Source: Alphaproteobacteria bacterium (lineage in GTDB: Bacteria > Pseudomonadota > Alphaproteobacteria > Rs-D84). Taken from it: a DNA stretch of 36,367 nucleotides. The stretch covers positions 1-36,367 of the forward strand of contig JAFOXU010000018.1 of assembly GCA_017425725.1 (NCBI GenBank), in the 5' to 3' direction. The notes below the pieces were generated by a model that did not search any database, was not told the origin of the DNA, and saw nothing but the letters and a program-made list of their open reading frames with translations. Positions 28,819 to 36,367 of this stretch are shown in pieces. Each line of letters begins with the position of its first letter. Position 1 is the stretch's first letter. The position numbers and the translations under genes were made by a program.

Positions 28819-30441
28819 TTATCTTTTTTGTAATGCGTCAAATATGCGCAAAATCGCATTAGTATTGCTTTCTGGCAATTTGCTTGCAATTTGTCCTAAC
28901 TTAAACGCAACTTCGCCTGATGCTCTTGGCGAAAACGCTGTTAACATTAACGGACTCATTGGATTTGCATTTAACGCTTTTGCGCCAAACGCTGCTGCAC
29001 CTGCACCTAATGCACGTACTGGATCTCTTGGTATCCATTGTTGTACTTGTTGACCTGCCACGGCATCCAATATCTTGCCACCAGATACCGCATCCAATAA
29101 TTTACCTAATTCTTGCTTACCGCCTTGTGCTGCCGCTACTGATTGACGTGTAATACCCTGAATCTTACGTAATTCTGTTGTTGGGTCTTTACTTGTTAAT
29201 GCACCCTTGACCGCATCAATAATCTTGCTTGATTTTGAAAAGTCACGTAATGCATCGGCATATTCTGGAACTGCTTCAACCATTGTGTCTTTCAATGCAT
29301 TTTGAATTGGCTTCAAGATACGCACTGCATTCTTTTCGCCCGATCTAGACAATGGTTCAATAATACCGTCTATTGCTTTCTTGGCTTCCATTGCATTGTT
29401 AAAAGTCCAACCACCACTGTATTTAACATTGGTCATTAAACGGTCAACTTTGTTTAATGCATCTGCCGCAACATCGTCAACACCTGCTGTAACCCCAGAT
29501 ATTTCACTTGTGGCATTTTTAAATGCGTCTTTGATTGCTGTTTCTGGTATTTTGAAATTACCGTCTTTTGGCAATGCTTTTTTAAATGCTTCACTACGCG
29601 ATCTTTCTAATGAACGTACTGCATTATCAACATCATCTACCACGTCATACACACCTGATTTGCCACGCATTGCATCTTTAAACACTTCGCTGTTACGTGT
29701 TCCTGCTTCATATGCACGTTTTAATGATTCCCCACCGGCACCACTGGTTTGTCCAACGATATGTGCTAAACCTTTACCTGCTTGTTTAACACCTTCTGCG
29801 ACCACAGGTATTGAACCACCAATAATCGCACCAGTTTTTCCTTGTTTTAATGCGTTTACTAAACGGTTTTCAAAACCGCCTTCGCCTTCACCAAAACCGT
29901 ATGCTGCGCCATATCCTGCACCTTGCAATGCGCCTTGTGCAATCTTTGATCCTAAACTTGCACCCTTTGCCACTGGCAACATACGTGATACCGGGTTTGC
30001 AATTGCACCAACCACATTATATGCAGTGCTTTTATATGGGTTATCTTTCACATATTGCTTTTGTTCTGCACGTATCTGTTCTACTGGTGTTCCTGTTAAT
30101 GCGCTTTCTATTTCATCGCCTGCGCCAAAAAACAAACCGTTACCAAATGCACGTAAACCGCCTTGTACTTGTTTCAAACCTTCTGTGGTTTCTGCTGCTT
30201 TTTTGGAACGCTCACTTGCTTCGTTAAAGGCCTGTTGTTGTGCTGCAAAACTGCCGTCTTTTTCAGATTCTAACATACGCGACAATTCGTCTTGGTTCGG
30301 TGTGCGAACTGCAACAATCTGGTCAAACGAAGAACCATTATCTGTTAAATATTTCTGGATAACTTCTTTTGGTGCGCCATTGTTACGCATAATTTCAGCG
30401 TTATAACGCAAAATTCCAACAGGTCTTTTATTGTTCATCAT
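28819..30441 (-). CDS. Internal virion / DNA ejection protein (540 aa)
   Basis: N-terminal helical segment (EVIQKYLTDNGSSFDQI), long Gly/Ala-rich tracts (LGSKIAQGALQGAGYGAAYG, IIGGSIPVVAEG) that look like glycine-zipper membrane-insertion segments, then amphipathic helices to the end. Such proteins are ejected to form a channel in P22-like and T7-like phages. First ATG of ATGATG has SD AAAGGA; start overlaps the previous stop. Confidence 0.7.
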   Translation of the reverse strand: MMNNKRPVGILRYNAEIMRNNGAPKEVIQKYLTDNGSSFDQIVAVRTPNQDELSRMLESEKDGSFAAQQQAFNEASERSKKAAETTEGLKQVQGGLRAFGNGLFFGAGDEIESALTGTPVEQIRAEQKQYVKDNPYKSTAYNVVGAIANPVSRMLPVAKGASLGSKIAQGALQGAGYGAAYGFGEGEGGFENRLVNALKQGKTGAIIGGSIPVVAEGVKQAGKGLAHIVGQTSGAGGESLKRAYEAGTRNSEVFKDAMRGKSGVYDVVDDVDNAVRSLERSRSEAFKKALPKDGNFKIPETAIKDAFKNATSEISGVTAGVDDVAADALNKVDRLMTNVKYSGGWTFNNAMEAKKAIDGIIEPLSRSGEKNAVRILKPIQNALKDTMVEAVPEYADALRDFSKSSKIIDAVKGALTSKDPTTELRKIQGITRQSVAAAQGGKQELGKLLDAVSGGKILDAVAGQQVQQWIPRDPVRALGAGAAAFGAKALNANPMSPLMLTAFSPRASGEVAFKLGQIASKLPESNTNAILRIFDALQKR

Positions 30442-31271
30442 TATATTGTTCCTTTCATAAATGCGTCTGCTGCACTTGATTCTTGTTTAATTGTTTTTCC
30501 GCTTTTTCTGGCTAAATCATCCAAAGCGTTTTCAACCAATGTCCAACGTGTTTGTGGATCAAGATATGGCGATAAACCCATTGATTTAAAGAATCTTTCG
30601 CCTTCGGCTTCGGTCATTTGCGCGCCATAAATCTTTTTCAACTGATCTTGCACATACTGCTTTGCTTTACCTTCAAATTCGTTGTATGCTTGTGATGATT
30701 CTGTATTCATAGTATCAGACAACCATTTGCCAGATTCTGTTGCCCATCTGCCAGATTTATCGTTCAAATCTTTTAATTCTTGAATCTTTTCTGGTTCAAA
30801 ACGATATGCTGCATCTGTTCCTGCATTTGGATCATTAACTTTGATATAATCTTGTGCAACTTGGTCGCTTATCGCTTGCTTTGTGGCTTCTGCTTCTAAT
30901 TGTGCCGCTTTCAAAGCATTTTCACGGTCTTGCATTTCTGCTTCACGTGCGCTTGCTAATCTGTCGCCATATGCACCACCAAAACCTTGTGATAACGAAG
31001 ATAAACCAACCGCCCATGGATTGATTACATCAACACCATATGCACCTTTGAAACTTGGTGCGTCTGACACACCTGCCAACGCATTTGCTAATGTTTCCAT
31101 GCGACTTTTTTTCAACGTTGGCGTACGCAAAGCATTTACAACGGCTTGCAATTTATCTGGATCGTATTGTGTGCTTTGAACTGTGCGTTGCGTTTTTGTA
31201 ACTGGCACAACCTGTTGTGGCAACGCCATTGGATAACCTAATGCCTGTAAAACTTGATTATTGTCTGCCAT
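30441..31271 (-). CDS. Internal virion-type protein (276 aa)
   Basis: Ala/Gln/Glu-rich and helical, with a central coiled coil (REAEMQDRENALKAAQLEAE) and GLSSLSQGFGGAYGDRLAS. Its neighbours on both sides are ejection-type proteins with the same composition. No catalytic motif. Confidence 0.6.
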   Translation of the reverse strand: MADNNQVLQALGYPMALPQQVVPVTKTQRTVQSTQYDPDKLQAVVNALRTPTLKKSRMETLANALAGVSDAPSFKGAYGVDVINPWAVGLSSLSQGFGGAYGDRLASAREAEMQDRENALKAAQLEAEATKQAISDQVAQDYIKVNDPNAGTDAAYRFEPEKIQELKDLNDKSGRWATESGKWLSDTMNTESSQAYNEFEGKAKQYVQDQLKKIYGAQMTEAEGERFFKSMGLSPYLDPQTRWTLVENALDDLARKSGKTIKQESSAADAFMKGTI

Positions 31272-31284
31272 TATTTACTCCCTA

Positions 31285-32016
31285 TTATTTAGTCAATGCA
31301 TCGCCGGCTGCTGCACCTGCTGCTGTTCCAACGCCTGGTGCAATTAGCGTTCCAATCGCTGCACCGCCAATTTTTCCTACTGCACCCAACAAACCGCTTG
31401 TCAGTGCGTTTTTGCTTGCCTGTTCTTGTTTCCATGCTTCAACTTGGCTGTTGTACAACTTGTCATATGTATCGCTTAACCCTGCGCCTGCTTGTCCTGC
31501 AACCATGCTTGGATCGATAACTTGACCACCTGCCATGCCTGCTTGACCCAAGATATTGCTTTGGTATTGCTGACCTTGCAATAATGCTTCGTTGGACAGC
31601 GATGACAATGTGCGGTTCTGTGTGTCATAGATATTTTCCATCGCACTGTTCCATGCGCTTGAACCCAATGGCAAACCACGGTTAGTCAATGAACTTTCCG
31701 CACGTTGTACCTGTCTGTCCATTTGTGGCTGTAAATACGCCATTTGTGCATTGTAATACGCGTTGGCTGCTTCTGTTGGATCGCCGGTATAGTTTGCCAA
31801 TGCTCTTTTTTGAACGTCTAATGCCGCCAAACTGTTATCAGACAAACTTTTATTTACGGTTAATTGACCCGTGGTTGGATCAATCGATACCGAATACCCA
31901 CCCAATGGGCTTGATACGTTTGCATATTGCTGAATACCTGCGGCCTTATTGATACGGTTTTGTTCCGCTATCGCCGCATTTTGATCATATGTTGGTGCTG
32001 ATGAACTGCTTCCCAT
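31285..32016 (-). CDS. Internal virion-type protein (243 aa), Gly-zipper end
   Basis: Starts MGSSSSAPTYDQNAAIAEQN, as several podoviral ejection proteins; Gln/Ala-rich helices in the middle and a hydrophobic Gly/Ala-rich C-terminus (LLGAVGKIGGAAIGTLIAPG). Directly follows the portal gene. SD AAGGAG. Confidence 0.65.
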   Translation of the reverse strand: MGSSSSAPTYDQNAAIAEQNRINKAAGIQQYANVSSPLGGYSVSIDPTTGQLTVNKSLSDNSLAALDVQKRALANYTGDPTEAANAYYNAQMAYLQPQMDRQVQRAESSLTNRGLPLGSSAWNSAMENIYDTQNRTLSSLSNEALLQGQQYQSNILGQAGMAGGQVIDPSMVAGQAGAGLSDTYDKLYNSQVEAWKQEQASKNALTSGLLGAVGKIGGAAIGTLIAPGVGTAAGAAAGDALTK

Positions 32017-32028
32017 GTTAATTACTCC

Positions 32029-34026
32029 TTAATTTAAACTGCCCAAGTTAGTGTCAACAGAAGCATCCGGATGTAATGCACCATACAACGCCAATTCGAT
32101 TTCTGCATCCAATTCGCGTTCTTTGCGGTCTGCATCCTGTTTCATAATGCTGACTTTTGCTTTGTTGATTTCTGTGTCACTTACAATCTTTGCGATTTCT
32201 GCATCTGCACGCTTGTTTTCCAACGCAACGGCTGTTGCATCCTTTTCGCGTGTGTTCTGTAATTCTACGGCTGATTTCTGCGCTTCTAAATCCAGTTTCT
32301 TTGCGTCTAACTGCAATTTGGCTTGTTCGTTCTGTGCCTTGATCATATCTGGTGTTGGTTGTTGTGGTTGTGCCATACGCTGTTGATATGCTGCTATCGC
32401 ATTATCAATCGCTTCTTCCATTTGCTGTTCCACAAATGCACCAACCTTGTATCCACGGATCATTGACATAATTGCAGGTTTTGCAATTATCGCCATTTCT
32501 GGTATCTGTTGAACCATGCCTGATACTGCTTGAAGTTGATTGAAAACATTTGTCCATAACTCACTGATATTAGCCTTATAATCGCTATCGTAATAAGAAC
32601 GAACGTCTTCCAACGATATTGTCAAACGTGTATTTTTCAGCGATTCTGTCTTTAACAATTCTAATGCCTGCATAACCAATGGCATTGATTGTTCGCTGTA
32701 TTCGATTGTGGAATATGTCAACAATGATAATGTTTCAAATGTCTGGCATATAATGTCGCATGCAATACGGATTGTGTCTTGAACGAAATAAATCGCGTCT
32801 TTTTGGTCGTCTTGCAAACGCATTGTTCCAAACGAACCTTTCAAACGATTTGTACCATATGCTTCTTGTGCTTTTGTTTCGCCTTCTAACACATCGTATA
32901 TGCCCAAACCTTTCTGTATGTCGCTGATATATTCGTCACGTACAACTTTCAAAGATTCCAATGCCTTAACAATATTGTCTTGTGGCAACATCCAAATCGA
33001 AGATTCAATGCCTTTGCCTTCCAACTTTTCAACGTTTTTAAGACCAATCAATGAATTGTCGTTATCTGCATCAAACAATTTACCGAAATCTGCGATAGAC
33101 GCATCATAACCACCAGCAACACGCAAAGAATCTTTGATGCGTGTGATTTTTTGGTTGATTTTATCAACGGCTTTATACTGTTCGATATATTGTGCATGAC
33201 GTGATACTGGAATCGTGCTGTCTGTAAATTCGTCATAAGATAATGGTTTTGCACACGGAAATTCAATGTCATATGGATAATCGTATGTTGCTAATATCTT
33301 TTTATATGATGGGTGGAATATATAAACCTTGCGATCCCATTTATCCCATATTTCATACACGGATATTGTCTTGTCATCACGGTCTTTTTCGTCTATAAGA
33401 CCTGCTTTTTCCAATTCGTCCAATTCTTCATCAGATACAGATTCCGGCAATCTGATGTTTTTGAATTGCCTACGTACATCTTCTTCGGTCATACGTAATC
33501 TACGTGCAACCCAACCGCAATCATCCCAATGTTTTGATTTTTGCCATATAAAATCGTCATGATCTACGTAATCAAATGTAATATCTTCTTTTAACAAGCC
33601 TTCCTGTGTGTAATAAGGCGCATAAGATACCCAAATGATACCAAAGTTGCTTAATTCAGCGTCTAACTTTGCATATGACAAAGCCCTCTTAAACTGAGGG
33701 CTTTCTGTTAACTTCGCTGTGGTTCTTTCCAAGATCATGGATGCCACTCTTGCAACCTGATCGTCATCACGGTTTGTCCGGTCAACCTGAACCTTTGGAA
33801 TAAACGGTAATATGAACGGTAAACGCACTGACACGTTGCGGTAAAGCAAGTTATATCCCTTGCATTCATCGTCAAGACGTGCTTTCTTATTTTCAGTGCT
33901 AGTAAATGCTTGGTTGCGATAACGGCGTGTTATATCGCGGGCGGATTTACGCCATTTCTTGTAAATTGGATTGCTGTATGCAATTTCCAACTGTTTCTGC
34001 CAATAATCTTGTTTTTTATCTGCCAT
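32029..34026 (-). CDS. Portal protein (P22-like)
   Basis: 665 aa, near the P22 gp1 length. KKWRKSARDITRRYRNQ opens the clip/stem part; ITFDYVDHDDFIWQKSKHWD and DCGWVARRLRMTEEDVRRQF are typical of portal sequences (VDxxDFxxSxxxxW...WVxR). The last 140 residues are a long charged coiled coil (EQAKLQLDAKKLDLEAQ), like the P22 barrel. Located 5 genes downstream of gp10-like region rather than next to TerL. Confidence 0.9.
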   Translation of the reverse strand: MADKKQDYWQKQLEIAYSNPIYKKWRKSARDITRRYRNQAFTSTENKKARLDDECKGYNLLYRNVSVRLPFILPFIPKVQVDRTNRDDDQVARVASMILERTTAKLTESPQFKRALSYAKLDAELSNFGIIWVSYAPYYTQEGLLKEDITFDYVDHDDFIWQKSKHWDDCGWVARRLRMTEEDVRRQFKNIRLPESVSDEELDELEKAGLIDEKDRDDKTISVYEIWDKWDRKVYIFHPSYKKILATYDYPYDIEFPCAKPLSYDEFTDSTIPVSRHAQYIEQYKAVDKINQKITRIKDSLRVAGGYDASIADFGKLFDADNDNSLIGLKNVEKLEGKGIESSIWMLPQDNIVKALESLKVVRDEYISDIQKGLGIYDVLEGETKAQEAYGTNRLKGSFGTMRLQDDQKDAIYFVQDTIRIACDIICQTFETLSLLTYSTIEYSEQSMPLVMQALELLKTESLKNTRLTISLEDVRSYYDSDYKANISELWTNVFNQLQAVSGMVQQIPEMAIIAKPAIMSMIRGYKVGAFVEQQMEEAIDNAIAAYQQRMAQPQQPTPDMIKAQNEQAKLQLDAKKLDLEAQKSAVELQNTREKDATAVALENKRADAEIAKIVSDTEINKAKVSIMKQDADRKERELDAEIELALYGALHPDASVDTNLGSLN

Positions 34027-34031
34027 TGGTC

Positions 34032-34388
34032 TTACCCTTCAAGTTGATTTATCTCGTCACGAATCTTTTGTCTTGTTATGTGAAGTTCTGCAATATCATA
34101 AGGCAATGCAATGCCTGCTAATTGATATTCACTGCATTTGATAATTTTGTAATCTGTGCCATCTAATGCTAATTTTAATTCTTCAATTTTGCGTTTTTTT
34201 ATTTCTTCTGGTGTTGGTTCTGGTTCAACTGGTGCATGTCCTGCTACATACCAAAGACAATTATATGCCCGTTCTACATCCATCAATGTCATACCAATTT
34301 CGATATAGTATGCTTCGTCACAACCAACCCCGACTTGAACTTCATATGTATCTGGATTGATAATTTTTGCGTATCTTGTTTCTGACAT
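34032..34388 (-). CDS. Tail-fibre assembly-like protein
   Basis: 118 aa. N-terminal part (YAKIINPDTYEVQVGVG), Pro/Glu linker (VEPEPTPEEI), C-terminal helical region with DGTDYKIIKCSEYQLAGI, the pattern of DUF4376-like/fibre chaperone proteins. Follows the fibre-type gene at 34405. Confidence 0.55.
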   Translation of the reverse strand: MSETRYAKIINPDTYEVQVGVGCDEAYYIEIGMTLMDVERAYNCLWYVAGHAPVEPEPTPEEIKKRKIEELKLALDGTDYKIIKCSEYQLAGIALPYDIAELHITRQKIRDEINQLEG

Positions 34389-34404
34389 GTTTTTATCCTT
34401 TTGA

Positions 34405-35154
34405 TTATGCTGTTCTGCGCCATACGTTTACGACATATGCAGGTGGTTGAACTGTTGTGCTGTTTCCGTATATGGTGGAAGAACCTGCACCATTCACAGA
34501 TACGTTATATTTTGCAATATTGTATGCTGCGTCACCACCGCCGGTATATGACAAACCACTGACTCTCGAAGCAGATACCGCACCAGTTCCTGTAACGTTA
34601 CCGTCATGTCCTGCAATTCCATTTAAGGCACCTGTTAAAGCCGGCAACCCTGCTGCAATGGTTGTATTTCCGTTTGTACCATCGCCTGTCCACAATGCTT
34701 TATCACTAGAAACCAAAGCCCATGTTCCAAATAACGCAGCCATTGGGCAACTATTCTGCGTACCGATATATACACTGCCAACCGGATATATTGTTTTTAA
34801 AATATCTATAACAAATGCTGTGGTCGCAACTTTTGTTGAATTATCACTGGTGGCCTGTGTGGTTGCATTAACTGTACCAGTAAATGTTAAATTACGTGCA
34901 GAATATGCATTTAATTCACTATCTACATAACCCTTTGTTGCAGCGTCACCACTAACTGTTGGTGTAGCAACATTAGTTAATTTGTGTGAACCCATAGAAA
35001 TATCTGCTGTTGGTGCATTTGATCCGTCTAAATCTAATCTGTTGTTTACCGCAGATGTCAGTGCGTCAAAGTTTCCTTGTACGTGTACGCTGCTTGCTTT
35101 GATTTGATTTTGCTGATCTTGGATAATATTATAAGGCAAAGATAAGTTACTCAT
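34405..35154 (-). CDS. Short tail fibre / collar protein
   Basis: 249 aa. NRLDLDGSNAPTADISMGSH and GDAATKGYVDSELNAY are the common fibre-neck motif; YPVGSVYIGTQNSCPMAALF...WALV and ...VQPPAYVVNVWRR are tail-collar/knob motifs. DLDGSNA is shared with the 358-aa fibre. Lies between gp10-like and portal genes, so may be the needle or a short fibre. Confidence 0.75.
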   Translation of the reverse strand: MSNLSLPYNIIQDQQNQIKASSVHVQGNFDALTSAVNNRLDLDGSNAPTADISMGSHKLTNVATPTVSGDAATKGYVDSELNAYSARNLTFTGTVNATTQATSDNSTKVATTAFVIDILKTIYPVGSVYIGTQNSCPMAALFGTWALVSSDKALWTGDGTNGNTTIAAGLPALTGALNGIAGHDGNVTGTGAVSASRVSGLSYTGGGDAAYNIAKYNVSVNGAGSSTIYGNSTTVQPPAYVVNVWRRTA

Positions 35155-35168
35155 TTTTCTTCCTTTGA

Positions 35169-36367
35169 TTAAATTGCTGTCTTGCTTATATTAAATAACA
35201 ACATCAAATCAACCATTTGATGCTGTATTCCTTTTACGTTTGCTGTGATACGAACGCTAAAATTATGTCCTAACCCAGACGCAGAATAAGTATCTACAAA
35301 CGCTGTTTTATCACCATAACCGCCAGTCCAATATTCTGTATCCCAATATGCAGTGCCTGGCGTTGGATCGTTTGGTGTTACCTTGTCAGACCAATAAAAA
35401 CCTGTATCTGCTATTGACCCAGGAACCCCCGAAGTATCAACCCAGTTGTAATAAGACTGGTTTTCAAAATCTTTGTATGTTTCAAATCCTAAATTGATTT
35501 TTTCCGATGCAGAATGTCTTACTTGCAACATATTAAGACGTTTAAGGAAATCTGACCCACAATTATTATAACTTGTCCAAACTTCAAGTGGAATAAAGTT
35601 ATTGTCAGTTTCAGACATTCCGTATTGGTATATACCGTCTTCCATGCCAAACAATAAACTTCCGTTTAATATGCACATAGTATATGAATTTATACCGCTA
35701 AACTGTGACCATTTACCGCTTGTTATATTCATTACGGCTTGGACAAATGTGTTTCCGCCTTGTGGTATATTAAACAGAACAAAATCTTCACTTGGTACCA
35801 CTAATCCCATAAAACCGAATAAAGTTCCAAACTTCGTGGCTTGGTCTAATACCCATGTGTTGATTCTTTGGCTGAATATAAACTGTTCGTTTTGGTTTTC
35901 GCCATTTGCAAAGATACTGTGGGCGGATATGAAACCTTTGTTGGTCATTATGATTAAATCCCCAGACCAGTTAATAAATGGTGTCTTACCCAGCGGATAA
36001 CCTGTCTGATAAATACCATTAAACATTATATTGTCTGGATCATCTAAATCATTACCGCTATAAACAATCGCTTCGCCCTGTGTGGTCAAAAACCCAATAT
36101 AAGAATTAAGATTCATTCCACTATCGCGCGATATATTAAATGCCGCGATAATCTTGCCACCTTTTTTTGGTGTTCCACTAGATGCAGCAATATCGAACGA
36201 TTTCATATCGTTGATACCCTGGACATAACCAACTGGCAAATACCAAACGTTCAAATCTGTTCCAAACCCAGCGCAAACTTGTGCGTTTAATGTCGCAACC
36301 CAATCAAATATGATGCTGCTCAAACCTGTGCCACCAACGTACCAGTCTTGTATTGTGACAGTTTGTG
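35169..36367 (-). CDS. P22 gp10-like tail nozzle / DNA stabilisation protein, C-terminal part
   Basis: Remainder of the 538-aa gene that starts at 559; the frame is open through the repeat, and the internal Met at 36323 is not a start. Repeated WxxE/GxxxY blades and aromatic segments (GKWSQFSGINSYTMCILNG; FETYKDFENQSYYNWVDT) fit a beta-propeller. C-terminal MVDLMLLFNISKTAI closes the protein. Confidence 0.75.
   Translation of the reverse strand, partial: QTVTIQDWYVGGTGLSSIIFDWVATLNAQVCAGFGTDLNVWYLPVGYVQGINDMKSFDIAASSGTPKKGGKIIAAFNISRDSGMNLNSYIGFLTTQGEAIVYSGNDLDDPDNIMFNGIYQTGYPLGKTPFINWSGDLIIMTNKGFISAHSIFANGENQNEQFIFSQRINTWVLDQATKFGTLFGFMGLVVPSEDFVLFNIPQGGNTFVQAVMNITSGKWSQFSGINSYTMCILNGSLLFGMEDGIYQYGMSETDNNFIPLEVWTSYNNCGSDFLKRLNMLQVRHSASEKINLGFETYKDFENQSYYNWVDTSGVPGSIADTGFYWSDKVTPNDPTPGTAYWDTEYWTGGYGDKTAFVDTYSASGLGHNFSVRITANVKGIQHQMVDLMLLFNISKTAI
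36227..36367. repeat. Terminal direct repeat (right copy)
   Basis: Exact copy of 1-141. See left copy. Confidence 0.95.

Noticed and set aside
29381..30406. Long plus-strand open frame (341 codons) in the late region
   Set aside because: It is antisense to the 540-aa ejection-type gene, is Ser/Pro/Ala-rich as expected from the mirror frame, and has no SD or promoter. Similar plus-strand frames across the late operon are rejected likewise.

Overview
The window is one complete, circularly closed temperate phage genome. Bases 1-141 are repeated exactly at 36227-36367, so the unit is 36,226 bp and the ends are an assembly overlap; one gene (a P22 gp10-like tail protein) runs through the junction. 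The gene set is that of a short-tailed, P22-like podovirus (SSF/TerL, P22-type portal, SU10-type adaptor, gp10-like nozzle, internal virion/ejection proteins, tail fibres, no tail sheath, tube or tape measure). A lipoprotein-plus-transmembrane spanin candidate and an M15 endolysin point to a Gram-negative host. The DNA is AT-rich, and the attP core is the 3' half of a tRNA-Arg(ACG) gene; the host species cannot be read from the sequence.

Layout. (1) Late operon, minus strand, from about 9030 down to 1 and then from 36226 down to 20129: GroEL-like, GroES-like, two unknowns, scaffold, TerS, TerL, GNAT-like protein, major capsid protein, decoration protein, adaptor, gp10-like, fibre/collar protein, fibre chaperone-like, portal, five internal virion or unknown proteins, two tail fibres, small proteins, lysis genes. 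(2) Integration module at 8884-10576: a late promoter with a leader terminator, attP with arm sites, integrase and an excisionase-like gene. (3) Left early operon, minus strand 10604-13984: Zn-binding protein, microproteins, Rad52/Sak-like annealing protein, Gp157-like protein, PAPS-reductase-like protein. (4) Immunity region 14036-14952: repressor and membrane protein, flanked by two consensus promoters that carry the same 15-bp operator in their spacers. (5) Right early operon, plus strand 14977-20007: leader peptide/terminator, replication-type protein with internal iterons, NinB-like, two DNA methyltransferases, VRR-NUC nuclease, Lar-like antirestriction protein and small proteins. It ends at a bidirectional terminator against the lysis genes.

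The most unusual element is a drastically shortened chaperonin pair (425-aa GroEL, 74-aa GroES) that opens the head-assembly operon. GroEL keeps the ATP-site motifs but lacks most of the C-terminal equatorial segment that makes ring-ring contacts. GroES lacks the canonical mobile loop. Upstream is a promoter - structured leader - terminator unit resembling lambda pR'/6S/tR'. Its predicted short RNA displays an anti-Shine-Dalgarno loop with an 11-nt perfect match to the ribosome binding site of an early gene and 9-10-nt matches to several others. Together this suggests, by inference, a coupled design in which the late switch limits early translation and then drives a phage-specific folding chamber for virion proteins.
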